The notes beneath the pieces were generated by a model, which was not told the DNA's origin, made no database searches, and saw only the letters and a list, made by a program, of their open reading frames with translations. The position numbers and the translations under genes were made by a program. This document shows, piece after piece, positions 1-7,426 of a stretch of 9,000 nt of DNA (position 1 is the stretch's first letter; each line of letters opens with the position of its first letter). This DNA is from an uncultured Treponema sp. (lineage in GTDB: Bacteria > Spirochaetota > Spirochaetia > Treponematales > Treponemataceae), in contig CAJPOH010000020.1 of NCBI GenBank assembly GCA_905372205.1, positions 1-9,000 on the forward strand. Reading direction: 5' to 3'.

Positions 1-108
1 CCTTTTTTATTATATAAAATTAACTCAAATGTTCCTACTAATCCAGCATTATATGATAGAAATAAGCACGCAGTACAAACACACGTTGTTGACACAGTTT
101 TTTCTCAT
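1..108 (-). pseudogene. 5' end of a possible exported protein gene, out of frame after its start
   Basis: An ATG at 108-106 follows a strong Shine-Dalgarno sequence (AAGGAG, about 115-120, minus strand), so a start is expected here. As written, the frame stops after 19 codons. The next frame is open from just past the start to the window edge and reads like a secretion signal followed by a mature protein (TVSTTCVCTACLFLSYNAGL, then VGTFELILYNKK). Removing one A from the run of six after ATG-AG would join start and open frame. The protein would then begin MRKTVSTTCVCTACLF, a basic start plus hydrophobic stretch with Cys residues that could be lipidated. It lies downstream of, and in the same direction as, the lipoprotein gene at 172-618. 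Explanations are a pseudogene, a phase-variable tract or a sequencing indel. The product is not recognised, and only about 35 codons are inside the window. Confidence 0.4.
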
Positions 109-123
109 AACCAACTCCTTAAG

Positions 124-158
124 TTTAGGTTTATAGGAATTTTTCCTATAAACCTAAA
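124..158 (-). terminator. Strong intergenic hairpin, perfect 16-bp stem
   Basis: Bases 124-139 (TTTAGGTTTATAGGAA) pair perfectly with 143-158 around a three-base loop. The hairpin starts 13 bp after the stop codon of the lipoprotein gene at 172-618 and lies just before the ribosome binding site of the next reading frame. No U-tract follows on the minus strand, so it is not a textbook intrinsic terminator. It could end, attenuate or protect the lipoprotein transcript. The structure is certain; the function is inferred. Confidence 0.5.
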
Positions 159-171
159 GAGAAATTTAACT

Positions 172-618
172 TTACTTCTTTTCTAAAATAATAGTATCAT
201 AAATTTCATATGTGTAAGTTTTTGTGGGATATTCTCTATACGTAGCATAAGTGAAATTTTGGATTTTATCTTTGTATTCACCATTTTTATCTATTATTTT
301 AATTGCACCATTTTTTAGCATATGATCAAGTAGTTTTTTTTCAAGTGCCGTAATATTCGTACACAGCTTTATTCCTTCTACACTACTTAACTCCAATTCA
401 TACGTCAAATCTTTGCTATCTTTAGAAATATTAATTTTATCATCAGTACATCTTCCTACTGGATATACCTCAAAACGCGATGCATCTTCTGCCTTAAAGG
501 GTATTTTTTCTTCATTAAGAATTGAAATTCTAGCAATTGCATCAACATCAAGTGCACGAGTGCAACTAAAAGAAATAATACTAAAACTTAAAAGCAATAA
601 ATATTTCAATTGTTTCAT
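172..618 (-). CDS. Small putative lipoprotein, function unknown
   Basis: This encodes 148 residues starting at ATG 618-616, with a good ribosome binding site (AGGAGT, 623-628). The N-terminus MKQLKYLLLLSFSIISFSC is a lipoprotein-type signal: a Lys-containing start, a hydrophobic core and Cys19 as the likely lipidation site. The box S-F-S-C is looser than the enterobacterial consensus, as is usual in spirochaetes. The mature part (about 130 residues) is polar, mixes predicted strands and helices, has two further Cys (about 57 and 86) and ends in a Tyr/Thr-rich strand (TYTYEIYDTIILEKK). I recognise no family. It is transcribed on its own or with the broken frame at the left edge. A weak promoter-like GTGACA lies about 35 bp upstream of the start, but the matching -10 is poor. 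An envelope-anchored protein is inferred from the signal only. Confidence 0.75.
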   Translation of the reverse strand: MKQLKYLLLLSFSIISFSCTRALDVDAIARISILNEEKIPFKAEDASRFEVYPVGRCTDDKINISKDSKDLTYELELSSVEGIKLCTNITALEKKLLDHMLKNGAIKIIDKNGEYKDKIQNFTYATYREYPTKTYTYEIYDTIILEKK

Positions 619-816
619 ATAAACTCCTATTTTTATTTTGTATAATTAAGTATGTCACTAATCCCCAAAGCTTTATAAAATCGATTGTGAATTTTTTTTC
701 ATTTTTTCACTCCTTCACACTAAGTGAATTACACGTCAGAGGCCTCCGTCGTATGCTCAAAATGATATCACAATTTATTTTTTCATCAATTGAAAAATGG
801 GTAAAAAGGCTAAATA

Positions 817-913
817 GAACCGATGGTTCACAAAATAGAACTGTCAGTTCAAAAACGCGAACCAATGGTCTACTTTCCTGGACCGTCAGTCTGGAATCCT
901 GAACCGTCGGTTC
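817..913. repeat. Array of five 13-bp palindromes at exact 21-bp spacing
   Basis: The units begin at 817, 838, 859, 880 and 901: GAACCGATGGTTC, GAACTGTCAGTTC, GAACCAATGGTCT, GGACCGTCAGTCT and GAACCGTCGGTTC. Units 1, 2 and 5 are near-perfect or perfect inverted repeats about a central base or triplet; units 3 and 4 are degenerate. The four spacers are all 8 bp but share little sequence. A period of 21 bp equals two helical turns, so all units face the same side of the DNA. It also equals seven codons, so the array reads as a heptapeptide repeat (NRTVSS-like) in some frames. No unit continues beyond either end. It may be an operator cluster or a dispersed genomic repeat. Confidence 0.9.
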
Positions 914-972
914 AGAAATAAAAAACCTCAGTGCAGGAACAGTATTTAGTATGAAAAGAAAAAAAATACGAT

Positions 973-1005
973 AAAAAAGCCTTGAAAAAAATTGATAGCT
1001 TTTTT
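973..1005 (-). terminator. Probable terminator of the gpsA-ffh-lipoprotein message
   Basis: Inverted arms AAAAAAGC (973-980 on the plus strand) and GCTTTTTT (998-1005) enclose a 17-base AT-rich loop, 21 bp past the stop of the PrcB-domain lipoprotein gene. On the minus strand the stem ends in GCTTTTTT with more T-runs just after, as an intrinsic terminator should. The stem has only two G-C pairs, so it would be weak. No alternative terminator is visible before the next gene. Confidence 0.45.
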
Positions 1006-1026
1006 GCTTACAATATCATAAAAACT

Positions 1027-1515
1027 CTATTTAAAACTTGCCTTAATTATATCAGTTTTGCTAGCCCTAACGGAAACAATTATAGAAGGATGAGTGAAAG
1101 CTTGAGTTACAATACTATCAGGAGCAGGCGAAGAAACAGAAAAAACCGCGGATATTATGTTTTTCGCTGTGCGTTTTATGGAATCCACTTTTATACCATA
1201 GCCTCCAGTATTAAAAGTGCCTGCAAAAACAAAAATAAGAACCTCTTTTTCAAAGTCTATTTTAGAAAGCATTTCCTCAAGTCTAATATCTCCTTCTGTT
1301 ATAGCAATAGCATCCGCAAAAGAACGTGCAATATATATACCCTGTGCATAAGGATTACCTGAATAATAGCTTGCATTCAAAAGTTCATATTGCACATCTG
1401 TATTTTTTTGTGTTTCCATAGAATGTGACTTTTTGGTTGCTTCATCCAAAGACTTACATGAAAGAATATTTATACCTTGCAACAACAAGACCATTAATAA
1501 AATCAACTTATTCAT
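1027..1515 (-). CDS. Lipoprotein with PrcB-like C-terminal domain
   Basis: This encodes 162 residues. The signal MNKLILLMVLLLQGINILSC ends in an I-L-S-C lipobox, so Cys20 is the likely lipid anchor. Residues 90-150 carry the hallmarks I associate with the PrcB_C domain: a hydrophobic strand into G-T-F-N-T-G-G-Y-G-I (99-108), then a Pro-rich turn (SSPAPDSIVTQAF, 128-140) and a closing strand THPSIIVSVR. In T. denticola, PrcB belongs to the dentilisin protease complex and is encoded with prcA and prtP. No protease gene is present here, so this is a stand-alone relative and its partner is unknown. The start (ATG 1515-1513) lies 8 bp after the ffh stop, and its ribosome binding site (AGGAAAG) overlaps that TAG, which suggests translational coupling to ffh. 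Family assignment is fairly secure; the cellular role is not. Confidence 0.78.
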   Translation of the reverse strand: MNKLILLMVLLLQGINILSCKSLDEATKKSHSMETQKNTDVQYELLNASYYSGNPYAQGIYIARSFADAIAITEGDIRLEEMLSKIDFEKEVLIFVFAGTFNTGGYGIKVDSIKRTAKNIISAVFSVSSPAPDSIVTQAFTHPSIIVSVRASKTDIIKASFK

Positions 1516-1523
1516 TTTCTTTC

Positions 1524-2855
1524 CTACTTCATAAGAGCATTAAAAAATTGTGCCTGCATTCCCTTATTTTTAGTCAATTTTTTCATCATCAATCTTGATT
1601 TCTCAAATTGTTTTAATAGCTTATTCACTTCTGCAACCGAAGTTCCCGAGCCTTTTGCAATTCTTTTTCGTCGTGGAGGTCCTATAATCAAATGATTAGC
1701 CCTCTCTTTAAGAGTCATTGAACGAATAATTGCTTTTTGTTTTTTTATATTTTCAAGATCAATATCTTCCTTTGAAACCTTTCCAGCCAATCCCGGTAAC
1801 ATTTCAAGCATTGAATCTATAGGCCCCATCTTATCCATCTGTTCTAATTGCTCTAGCATATCTCCTAATGAAAAGCCTTCAGTTGCCATTTTCTTTTGCA
1901 ACTTTAGCATTTCTTCTTTGTCATATACTTCTTGGGCTTTTTCAACAAAGCTTACCACATCTCCCATACCCAAAATACGAGAAGCAATACGATCAGGATA
2001 AAAAGGCTCTAAATCTTCTATCTTTTCACCAGAACCTATAAAGAAAATTGGCTTGCCTGTAATTGTTTTTAGTGAAAGAGCAGCACCACCTCTAGTGTCA
2101 GAATCAAATTTTGTAAGGATCAAACCTGTAATTCCAACTCTTTCATCAAATTCTTTTGCAATGTCTGCTGCCTTCTGCCCTGTCATTGCATCCGAAACCA
2201 AAACTGTTTCAATAGGAGTAGATACCTTTTTAATATCTATGATTTCATTCATCATAGCTTCATCAATTTGCAAGCGTCCTGCAGTGTCTACGATAACTGT
2301 GTCAAAAAAGTTTTTCTTTGCAAAAGCTAAAGCGTTTTTTGCAATAACAACAGCATTTTTATTATTTTCTTCCTTATATATGGGAACTTCTATTTTTTCT
2401 GCCAAAAAAGAAAGTTGCTCAATAGCAGCAGGACGAACAATATCGCAGGCTACAAGCAAGGGATTTTTTCCTTCTTTTTTTAACCTATTTGCAAGCTTTG
2501 CAGCTGTTGTGGTCTTACCAGAACCTTGCAATCCCAAAAACAAAATAACTGACTGAGTGTCAGGACCTCGTAGTGAAAGTTCTTTTTTTTCATCGCCCAA
2601 AAACTGAGTCATCTTGTCGTAGACAATTTTAATAAATTGTTGACCAGGATCTACAGCTTTTAAAACCTTCTCTCCCAAAGCTTCTTCTATAGTGGAGTTA
2701 ATAAATCTTCTAACAACACGCAAATTAACATCAGCATCAAGCAAAGCAATTTTGATTTGTTCGACAGCATCTTCAATATTCTTCTCAGTAATTTTTGATT
2801 TTCCCGAAAGACTCCTAAAAACATCAGAGAATTTTTCTTTAATTTTTTCTAACAT
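1524..2855 (-). CDS. ffh: Signal recognition particle protein (SRP54/Ffh GTPase)
   Basis: Ffh binds the small SRP RNA and hydrophobic signal sequences of nascent chains and delivers ribosomes to FtsY at the inner membrane. Domains read in order: helical N domain (about 1-90); GTPase G domain with P-loop GLQGSGKTT (108-116), DTAGR (190-194), TKFD (248-251) and the closing GSGEKIEDLEPF; then a methionine-rich M domain (about 325-430) with the RNA-binding motif RRKRIAKGSGT (395-405). Length (443 residues) fits the family. I place the start at ATG 2855, not the TTG one codon earlier, because GGAGAGG (2866-2860) is 4 bp from the ATG but only 1 bp from the TTG. The ATG shares its A with the gpsA stop (TGATG), a stop-restart overlap. 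The rpsP-rimM-trmD genes often found beside ffh are absent. The SRP RNA gene is not in this window. Confidence 0.98.
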   Translation of the reverse strand: MLEKIKEKFSDVFRSLSGKSKITEKNIEDAVEQIKIALLDADVNLRVVRRFINSTIEEALGEKVLKAVDPGQQFIKIVYDKMTQFLGDEKKELSLRGPDTQSVILFLGLQGSGKTTTAAKLANRLKKEGKNPLLVACDIVRPAAIEQLSFLAEKIEVPIYKEENNKNAVVIAKNALAFAKKNFFDTVIVDTAGRLQIDEAMMNEIIDIKKVSTPIETVLVSDAMTGQKAADIAKEFDERVGITGLILTKFDSDTRGGAALSLKTITGKPIFFIGSGEKIEDLEPFYPDRIASRILGMGDVVSFVEKAQEVYDKEEMLKLQKKMATEGFSLGDMLEQLEQMDKMGPIDSMLEMLPGLAGKVSKEDIDLENIKKQKAIIRSMTLKERANHLIIGPPRRKRIAKGSGTSVAEVNKLLKQFEKSRLMMKKLTKNKGMQAQFFNALMK

Positions 2856-3919
2856 CAAACCTCTCCATTCATTATTTGTTCTACATACTTTTGAGCATTC
2901 ACTTCTTTGTTTAATATTTTATAAACACCAGAACATATTGGCAATTTTAAGGATTCTCGCATTTTGATTTTATTCACATAATTACATGCCATAACCCCTT
3001 CTGGTAGATATCCTATTTTTGCAATATTTACAATTAAGTCATCAATATTTTTATACGGAGCTAAAAGGTTATTTTTCACTATTTCAAAACCAAATCTACG
3101 ATTTCTTCCATACTTACTTCTACACGTAACTTCTAAGTCTCCAACGCCAGCAATCGAAGTAAAAGTTTCTGCATGGGTCGCACCCATCGCTGCCCCTATC
3201 ATCTGAATCTCATTTAAACCTGCTGCAAGCAACAAAGAGCGAGTATTATCACCAAAAATATCATTTTTTTCTGAAAGTGCGTCAAGAATTCCAAAAGCAA
3301 TAGCAATAACATTTTTCAGTGCAGCACATATTTGCACTCCAACAACATCAAGACTTGAATAAACCAAGAGAGTTTTACTTCTCAATGCTTTCCTACATCT
3401 TATCGAAGCCATTGGATTAGAAGAAGCAACAATAAGCCCTGTCATAGCCCCCATAACAACTTCTTCTCCATGAGAAGGTCCAGAGATATAAACAAGATTT
3501 GTTGCATAAGAAGGTGGAAACATTTTTTCAAGAGTTTCAACTATAAACTTAGGCTCCCCTTCAGCATTCGGCATAAACCCCTTAGTAAGAATACCAATAG
3601 TAGGTAATTTTTTTGTATCTTCGTGAAAAAGCAAAGTATTAAGCAAGAGATTAACAGTTTCTTTTAAGTAAAGCGAAGGACTCGCAAGAATAATTATATC
3701 TCTTTCACGAACAGCAAAAGATAAATCATTCGTAGCGACCAAAGACTCAGGCAATAGATAGCCTTTTAAGTGAGCAACATTTTCATGCTTAGCATTTATC
3801 TCATCGCAAAGTTCTTTGTTTCTGCCCCAAATAACAACGCTATGTGCATTTCTTGCAACAGCACATGCTAAAGCAGTTCCCCAAGAACCCGTACCAATGA
3901 CTGCAATTTTGTATTTCAC
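2855..3919 (-). CDS. gpsA: NAD(P)-dependent glycerol-3-phosphate dehydrogenase
   Basis: This enzyme reduces dihydroxyacetone phosphate to sn-glycerol 3-phosphate in the cytoplasm, supplying the phospholipid backbone. The N-terminal Rossmann fold opens with IAVIGTGSWGTALA (glycine motif at 9-14). Further family blocks follow: LTKG (111-114), SGPSHGEE (146-153), ALKNVIAIA with the expected catalytic Lys202, and the C-terminal substrate site GVGDLEVTC (258-266) with GRNRRFG (271-277). At 354 residues it is full length. The start is GTG (3919-3917), chosen because AAGGAG lies about 7 bp upstream and the first residues match the family N-terminus. A candidate promoter lies at 3950-3978, after the end of pheT. 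The stop overlaps the ffh start by one base, so gpsA heads a gpsA-ffh-lipoprotein unit. Confidence 0.97.
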   Translation of the reverse strand: MKYKIAVIGTGSWGTALACAVARNAHSVVIWGRNKELCDEINAKHENVAHLKGYLLPESLVATNDLSFAVRERDIIILASPSLYLKETVNLLLNTLLFHEDTKKLPTIGILTKGFMPNAEGEPKFIVETLEKMFPPSYATNLVYISGPSHGEEVVMGAMTGLIVASSNPMASIRCRKALRSKTLLVYSSLDVVGVQICAALKNVIAIAFGILDALSEKNDIFGDNTRSLLLAAGLNEIQMIGAAMGATHAETFTSIAGVGDLEVTCRSKYGRNRRFGFEIVKNNLLAPYKNIDDLIVNIAKIGYLPEGVMACNYVNKIKMRESLKLPICSGVYKILNKEVNAQKYVEQIMNGEV

Positions 3920-3949
3920 AAAACACTCCTTAAGGTCATCAAGATGCTC

Positions 3950-3978
3950 ATTCTATCAACATGAAAATAAAAAAACAA
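3950..3978 (-). promoter_or_regulatory. Candidate sigma70 promoter for gpsA-ffh-lipoprotein
   Basis: On the minus strand TTGTTT (3978-3973) and TAGAAT (3955-3950) are 17 bp apart, in the 83-bp gap between the pheT stop and the gpsA start. The -10 matches consensus at five of six bases, the -35 at three. The predicted leader would be about 25 nt and include the gpsA ribosome binding site. No terminator hairpin is seen in the gap, so read-through from pheT is also possible. Confidence 0.35.
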
Positions 3979-4002
3979 TTAGGAAACTATCATTGAAAAG
4001 TC

Positions 4003-5718
4003 TTATGCTAGAAAATTTGCAAGTAGGTCGATATCAAATTCTGCCACAACACAAGGCATAGTAATCTCCCATTTTTGCAAAATTTCTGGACATATCTCTC
4101 CAAAAACCCCTACAACCTTAGCCCCTACAATACACGATGCAGCACGTCCCAACATAAAACGTGAATCTGTTGCTTCTTTTACCTTATAGTCAAGATTAAG
4201 ATAATAGAAAAGTGCAGAAACTTCACTTGCTATTTTGTTGTAATTTGCTTCCCTTTCTGATGTTAAAAAACATAGACTATTTGATGTTTTGGTACCATTT
4301 TCATCACATTCTGAAATGATTGCAATTTTGCCAATCTCAAAGATTTTATGAGGATAAGTAGCTGTAGAAGAAGCACTTTCACAAGAAAGTAACGAAGGAA
4401 GAATTGAAGGACGCACAAACTGATAGTTCTCTGAAATTGGGTTCAATATTTCTAAAACATCATTACCTGAAGCTTTCATTTTTTCAATGTAATCTTTTTC
4501 CGATCCAAGATAATTAAAAATAAACTCTTCATAACCCATACCCACCAATAGTTTTTTTATCTTTCGTGCTAAAAGAGTTTGAGGCAAAAGACGACCTATA
4601 GTAAAATCAGTAGGAGTAGTTGCCTCAAAAGAAGAAAGACCAGATGCAATCATTACATCTTCGGCAACATCAACAGGATGGAGATAATCATTTCTATATG
4701 GAGAAATCAAAACTTGAATAGTATCTTCATCTAAAATTCTCACACCAGAGTCCATCTTTTCCAAAGCTAAAATAACATCTTTCACCGAAAAATCACTACC
4801 TAATAGCTTGTTAATATAGCTCACTTTAACATTGCAAGGCTCTTGAAAATATATAGGAGTTGCTAATTCTTTTTTTTCTTCTTGCACTATAATAGGTTCT
4901 ACTTCCCAACCATTATCAGAAAAATCACATGCAACAATGTTGCAACTAAGCAAAACATTGTTAAGTTGTGTTCCTGTAAATTCAATAAAAAGAAAGTCGT
5001 CACCTTCCTCTACAGCACCAATCTTCGCACTGTTTATAATTGGTGGAAAAGAAAGCACTTCATCATTAGAATCTCTAAGAATGGGATATTTCTTAAAATC
5101 TTTCAAAACTTGAGCATACTCAATTCCCTTAGGATGAGTTTTTAATATTTCCTTGAGTGTTGCCTTTTTTTCAAAACTAAGAGGAGTAAACTCAAAAGAA
5201 GGAGATTCTGTAGTATAAAAAATTGGCCAGTTAATTAAAGATGCTCTATATATGCCCATAGCAAGAGTTTGTCGTTTTTTCCCATAATTAGTACATAGCT
5301 TTTCTTGTGTTTGAATAATGCTAGTAAGTTCTTCACTAGTAATCTTTTTTCCCTTTGCTAGAAAACCTGCAATATAAGGTCTCACCTTCTTAACAGCAGG
5401 AGAGACTTTTATAACATGTCCTTCTCCATCTATCTTTTTCTCATCTTTTAGTGAAAGAAAAGACTCATAAACATTTTTTTTAGATTTTTGTTTATCATTT
5501 AAGACATTTAAAAACCTGCTAAGTCCAACTTCTGTCCAAAGGTCTGGTCTATTTGTATCATTAAGTTCTATTTTTAAGATTTCTGACTTTTCATATTCTG
5601 AAGGCAAAACATCCAACTCTGCCTTTGCAAAGGTGAGAATATATTCAAGAGCATCTATACTATATTGTTTTCCTAAAAGCTTAAAAAAACTTTTTTTATT
5701 CACATCAATTTTAGGCAT
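4003..5718 (-). CDS. pheT: Phenylalanyl-tRNA synthetase beta subunit, archaeal/spirochaetal type
   Basis: The beta chain of the (alpha-beta)2 class II enzyme charges tRNA-Phe in the cytoplasm and carries the editing site. At 571 residues it is much shorter than the roughly 800-residue common bacterial PheT. It begins directly with MPKIDVNKKSFFKLLG and lacks both the N-terminal EMAP/OB-fold tRNA-binding domain and the C-terminal ferredoxin-like anticodon-binding domain. This is the layout of archaeal, eukaryotic and spirochaetal beta chains. Visible parts are NDTNRPDLW (53-61), the B3/B4 editing region (about 110-270), the B5 domain (about 295-365, with SPYRNDYLHPVDVAEDVMIASG features) and the catalytic-like core (about 370-571, with EILNPISENYQFVRPS and HKIFEIGKI). 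The start ATG follows AGAGGA by 5 bp. It lies 115 bp after rny with a terminator between. The alpha-chain gene pheS is not in the window. Confidence 0.95.
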   Translation of the reverse strand: MPKIDVNKKSFFKLLGKQYSIDALEYILTFAKAELDVLPSEYEKSEILKIELNDTNRPDLWTEVGLSRFLNVLNDKQKSKKNVYESFLSLKDEKKIDGEGHVIKVSPAVKKVRPYIAGFLAKGKKITSEELTSIIQTQEKLCTNYGKKRQTLAMGIYRASLINWPIFYTTESPSFEFTPLSFEKKATLKEILKTHPKGIEYAQVLKDFKKYPILRDSNDEVLSFPPIINSAKIGAVEEGDDFLFIEFTGTQLNNVLLSCNIVACDFSDNGWEVEPIIVQEEKKELATPIYFQEPCNVKVSYINKLLGSDFSVKDVILALEKMDSGVRILDEDTIQVLISPYRNDYLHPVDVAEDVMIASGLSSFEATTPTDFTIGRLLPQTLLARKIKKLLVGMGYEEFIFNYLGSEKDYIEKMKASGNDVLEILNPISENYQFVRPSILPSLLSCESASSTATYPHKIFEIGKIAIISECDENGTKTSNSLCFLTSEREANYNKIASEVSALFYYLNLDYKVKEATDSRFMLGRAASCIVGAKVVGVFGEICPEILQKWEITMPCVVAEFDIDLLANFLA

Positions 5719-5795
5719 AAGAATCCTCTAAAAGCTTAAAAATCGGAATCTCTAAAAACAACAAAGGTTTTAAAGACACCCTAAGTTTATATATC

Positions 5796-5830
5796 AAAAA
5801 TGGGAACTCCTTAAAAAAGAAGCTCCCATT
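5796..5830 (-). terminator. Intrinsic terminator of rny
   Basis: It starts 3 bp beyond the rny stop. AATGGGA and TCCCATT (arms 5799-5805 and 5824-5830 on the plus strand) form a 7-bp stem, with further interrupted pairing inwards (CT/AG, then CTT/AAG) and a short A/T loop. On the minus strand the stem runs into TTTTT. Position, stem and U-tract agree. Confidence 0.75.
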
Positions 5831-5833
5831 AGT

Positions 5834-7360
5834 CTATCTTGCGTATTCCACAATACGTGTTTCTCTAATCAATGTAACTTTTATTTTACCCGGATATGTC
5901 AACTCATCTTCTATCTTTTTAGCAATATCTCTTGCTAAAATTTTAGCATCAACATCTGTCTTCTTTTCGTTATTCACTAAAACTCTTAACTCTCGCCCTG
6001 CTTGTATTGCATAAGTGCGTTCCACACCATCAAATTTACTTGCTATAGCTTCAAGGTTCTCAAGTCTCTTTATGTAATTGTCCATGCTCTCTCTTCTAGC
6101 ACCGGGTCTAGCTGCGGAAATTGCATCAGCGATTTGCACTATAATTGCTTCTATACTAGTTGGTGGCACATCATTATGGTGAGCTGCTATAGCATTAACA
6201 ATGCGTGCATCTTCTCCCATTCGTTTTGCCATCTCCATACCAACCTCAGCATGATTTTTGTCTGAATCTGTTTCAGCACCTTTGCCAATATCATGAAGGA
6301 GAGCTGCACGTTTTGCTATTTTTACATCAGCCCCCACTTCGCTTGCAATCATGCCTGCAATAATCGCTGTTTCTTTGGAATGATGTAAAACATTTTGCCC
6401 ATAGCTTGTTCTAAAATAGAGTCGTCCCAGGGCTTTCACACCTTCCTGACACATTCCATGTATGCCGAGATCAAAGAGAACCTTCTCACCTTCTTCATAG
6501 ATTTTTTGAGATACTTCCTTACTAACCTTCTGAATAATTTCTTCAATGCGACCAGGATGAATGCGTCCATCAAGCACAAGACGTTCAAGAGAAACACGAG
6601 CTATTTCTTTGCGTACAGGGTCAAAGCAAGATACAACAACAGCTTCCGGAGTGTCATCAATTATCACATCTGCACCAGTCATTGTTTCCAACGCCCTTAT
6701 ATTACGTCCTTCGCGACCAATAATTCTGCCTTTCATCTCATCAGATGGAAGACTCACAGTCGCCACACTAACATCATTGGAAATCTCAGTTGCCATACGC
6801 TGTATAGTAGTAATCAGGATATCCCTAGCTTTTTTTTCTGCAACAACCTGTGCTTCATTTTCAATCTTATTGATTAGGGCATAAGCATCATGTTTTGCTT
6901 CAACCTCCAAGCCTTCAACCAAGATGCTTTTTGCTTCTTCTCGTGTAAGACCTGCAATTTTTTCTAACTCTAACTTGTGTCTTTCTTCTTCTCCCATCAA
7001 AAAAGTTTCTTTTTCGTCCAAACGCTCTTTTCTCTCAAGAAGCAACTTATCATTTTTATCGTTTGCTTCAATTCTTTTTTCCAATAATTCCTCTTTTTGA
7101 GTTAACCTACGTTCAAAACGTTGAAGATCGTTCCTTCTCTCTCTATTTTCTGCTTCCTGCTGTTTTTGTTCCCGAATTAACTGCTCTTTCGCTTCTAGTA
7201 AATACTCTTTACTCTTTGCTTCAGCTGACTTAGTCGCCTCCTGTAATATCCTTACCGCTTTTTGTTCGCAACTAGATAATTGAAACCTGGCATATAGCCA
7301 TCGAATTGTCCATCCAAGAATTATGCCGACAGCAGGAAGGATAACATACAACAACCACAT
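5834..7360 (-). CDS. rny: Ribonuclease Y
   Basis: RNase Y is a membrane-anchored endoribonuclease that starts mRNA decay in many bacteria without RNase E. The 508-residue chain has every expected part. There is an N-terminal membrane segment (about 3-24, WLLYVILPAVGIILGW). A long charged coiled coil follows (about 30-190, rich in Glu, Lys, Arg and Gln). The KH RNA-binding domain carries GRIIGREGRN (211-220). The metal-dependent HD domain has His327, the signature LLHDIGK (354-360), AAHHND (392-397) and the downstream QIADAISAARPGARRE. The conserved tail is complete. The start ATG 7360-7358 follows AGGAG at 6 bp, and the hydrophobic N-terminus fits this start. It has its own promoter (7399-7426) and terminator (5796-5830), so it is probably a single-gene transcript. 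Confidence 0.98.
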   Translation of the reverse strand: MWLLYVILPAVGIILGWTIRWLYARFQLSSCEQKAVRILQEATKSAEAKSKEYLLEAKEQLIREQKQQEAENRERRNDLQRFERRLTQKEELLEKRIEANDKNDKLLLERKERLDEKETFLMGEEERHKLELEKIAGLTREEAKSILVEGLEVEAKHDAYALINKIENEAQVVAEKKARDILITTIQRMATEISNDVSVATVSLPSDEMKGRIIGREGRNIRALETMTGADVIIDDTPEAVVVSCFDPVRKEIARVSLERLVLDGRIHPGRIEEIIQKVSKEVSQKIYEEGEKVLFDLGIHGMCQEGVKALGRLYFRTSYGQNVLHHSKETAIIAGMIASEVGADVKIAKRAALLHDIGKGAETDSDKNHAEVGMEMAKRMGEDARIVNAIAAHHNDVPPTSIEAIIVQIADAISAARPGARRESMDNYIKRLENLEAIASKFDGVERTYAIQAGRELRVLVNNEKKTDVDAKILARDIAKKIEDELTYPGKIKVTLIRETRIVEYAR

Positions 7361-7398
7361 ATATGCTCCTAAAGTTGACTACTGTCATTGATTTAGCT

Positions 7399-7426
7399 AT
7401 TATATGTAAAAATTGCAAAAAGTCAA
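7399..7426 (-). promoter_or_regulatory. Sigma70-type promoter of rny
   Basis: On the minus strand TTGACT (7426-7421) and a perfect TATAAT (7404-7399) are 16 bp apart, with an A/T-rich spacer. Transcription would start near 7392, leaving a leader of about 30 nt that contains the AGGAG of rny. This is the best promoter match in the window. Confidence 0.75.

Larger units (their letters stand above)
619..1026. other. 408-bp intergenic region with no convincing gene
   Basis: This separates two minus-strand lipoprotein genes. It holds the palindrome array at 817-913 and a terminator-like hairpin at 973-1005, both listed separately. There is also an AT-only hairpin at 779-797 (TTTTTCA, five-base loop, TGAAAAA) and an 8-bp palindrome GAGGCCTC at 739-746. 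A plus-strand frame at 687-902 begins with GTG without a ribosome binding site, and its C-terminal third is only the translated array, so it is not called. I could not see remnants of any known protein in the other frames. Confidence 0.6.

Noticed and set aside
687..902. Plus-strand frame of 71 codons
   Set aside because: It starts with GTG, has no ribosome binding site, and its last third is the translated palindrome array. Nothing else in it looks protein-like.
817..913. CRISPR array
   Set aside because: Repeats are only 13 bp, degenerate and palindromic, spacers are 8 bp, and no cas genes are near. The same applies to 7638-7792.
2053..2556. Plus-strand frame of 167 codons opposite ffh
   Set aside because: It is the shadow of a highly conserved coding region, with no ribosome site and no recognisable product. 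Frames opposite rny (6395-6877, 6561-6884) are the same.
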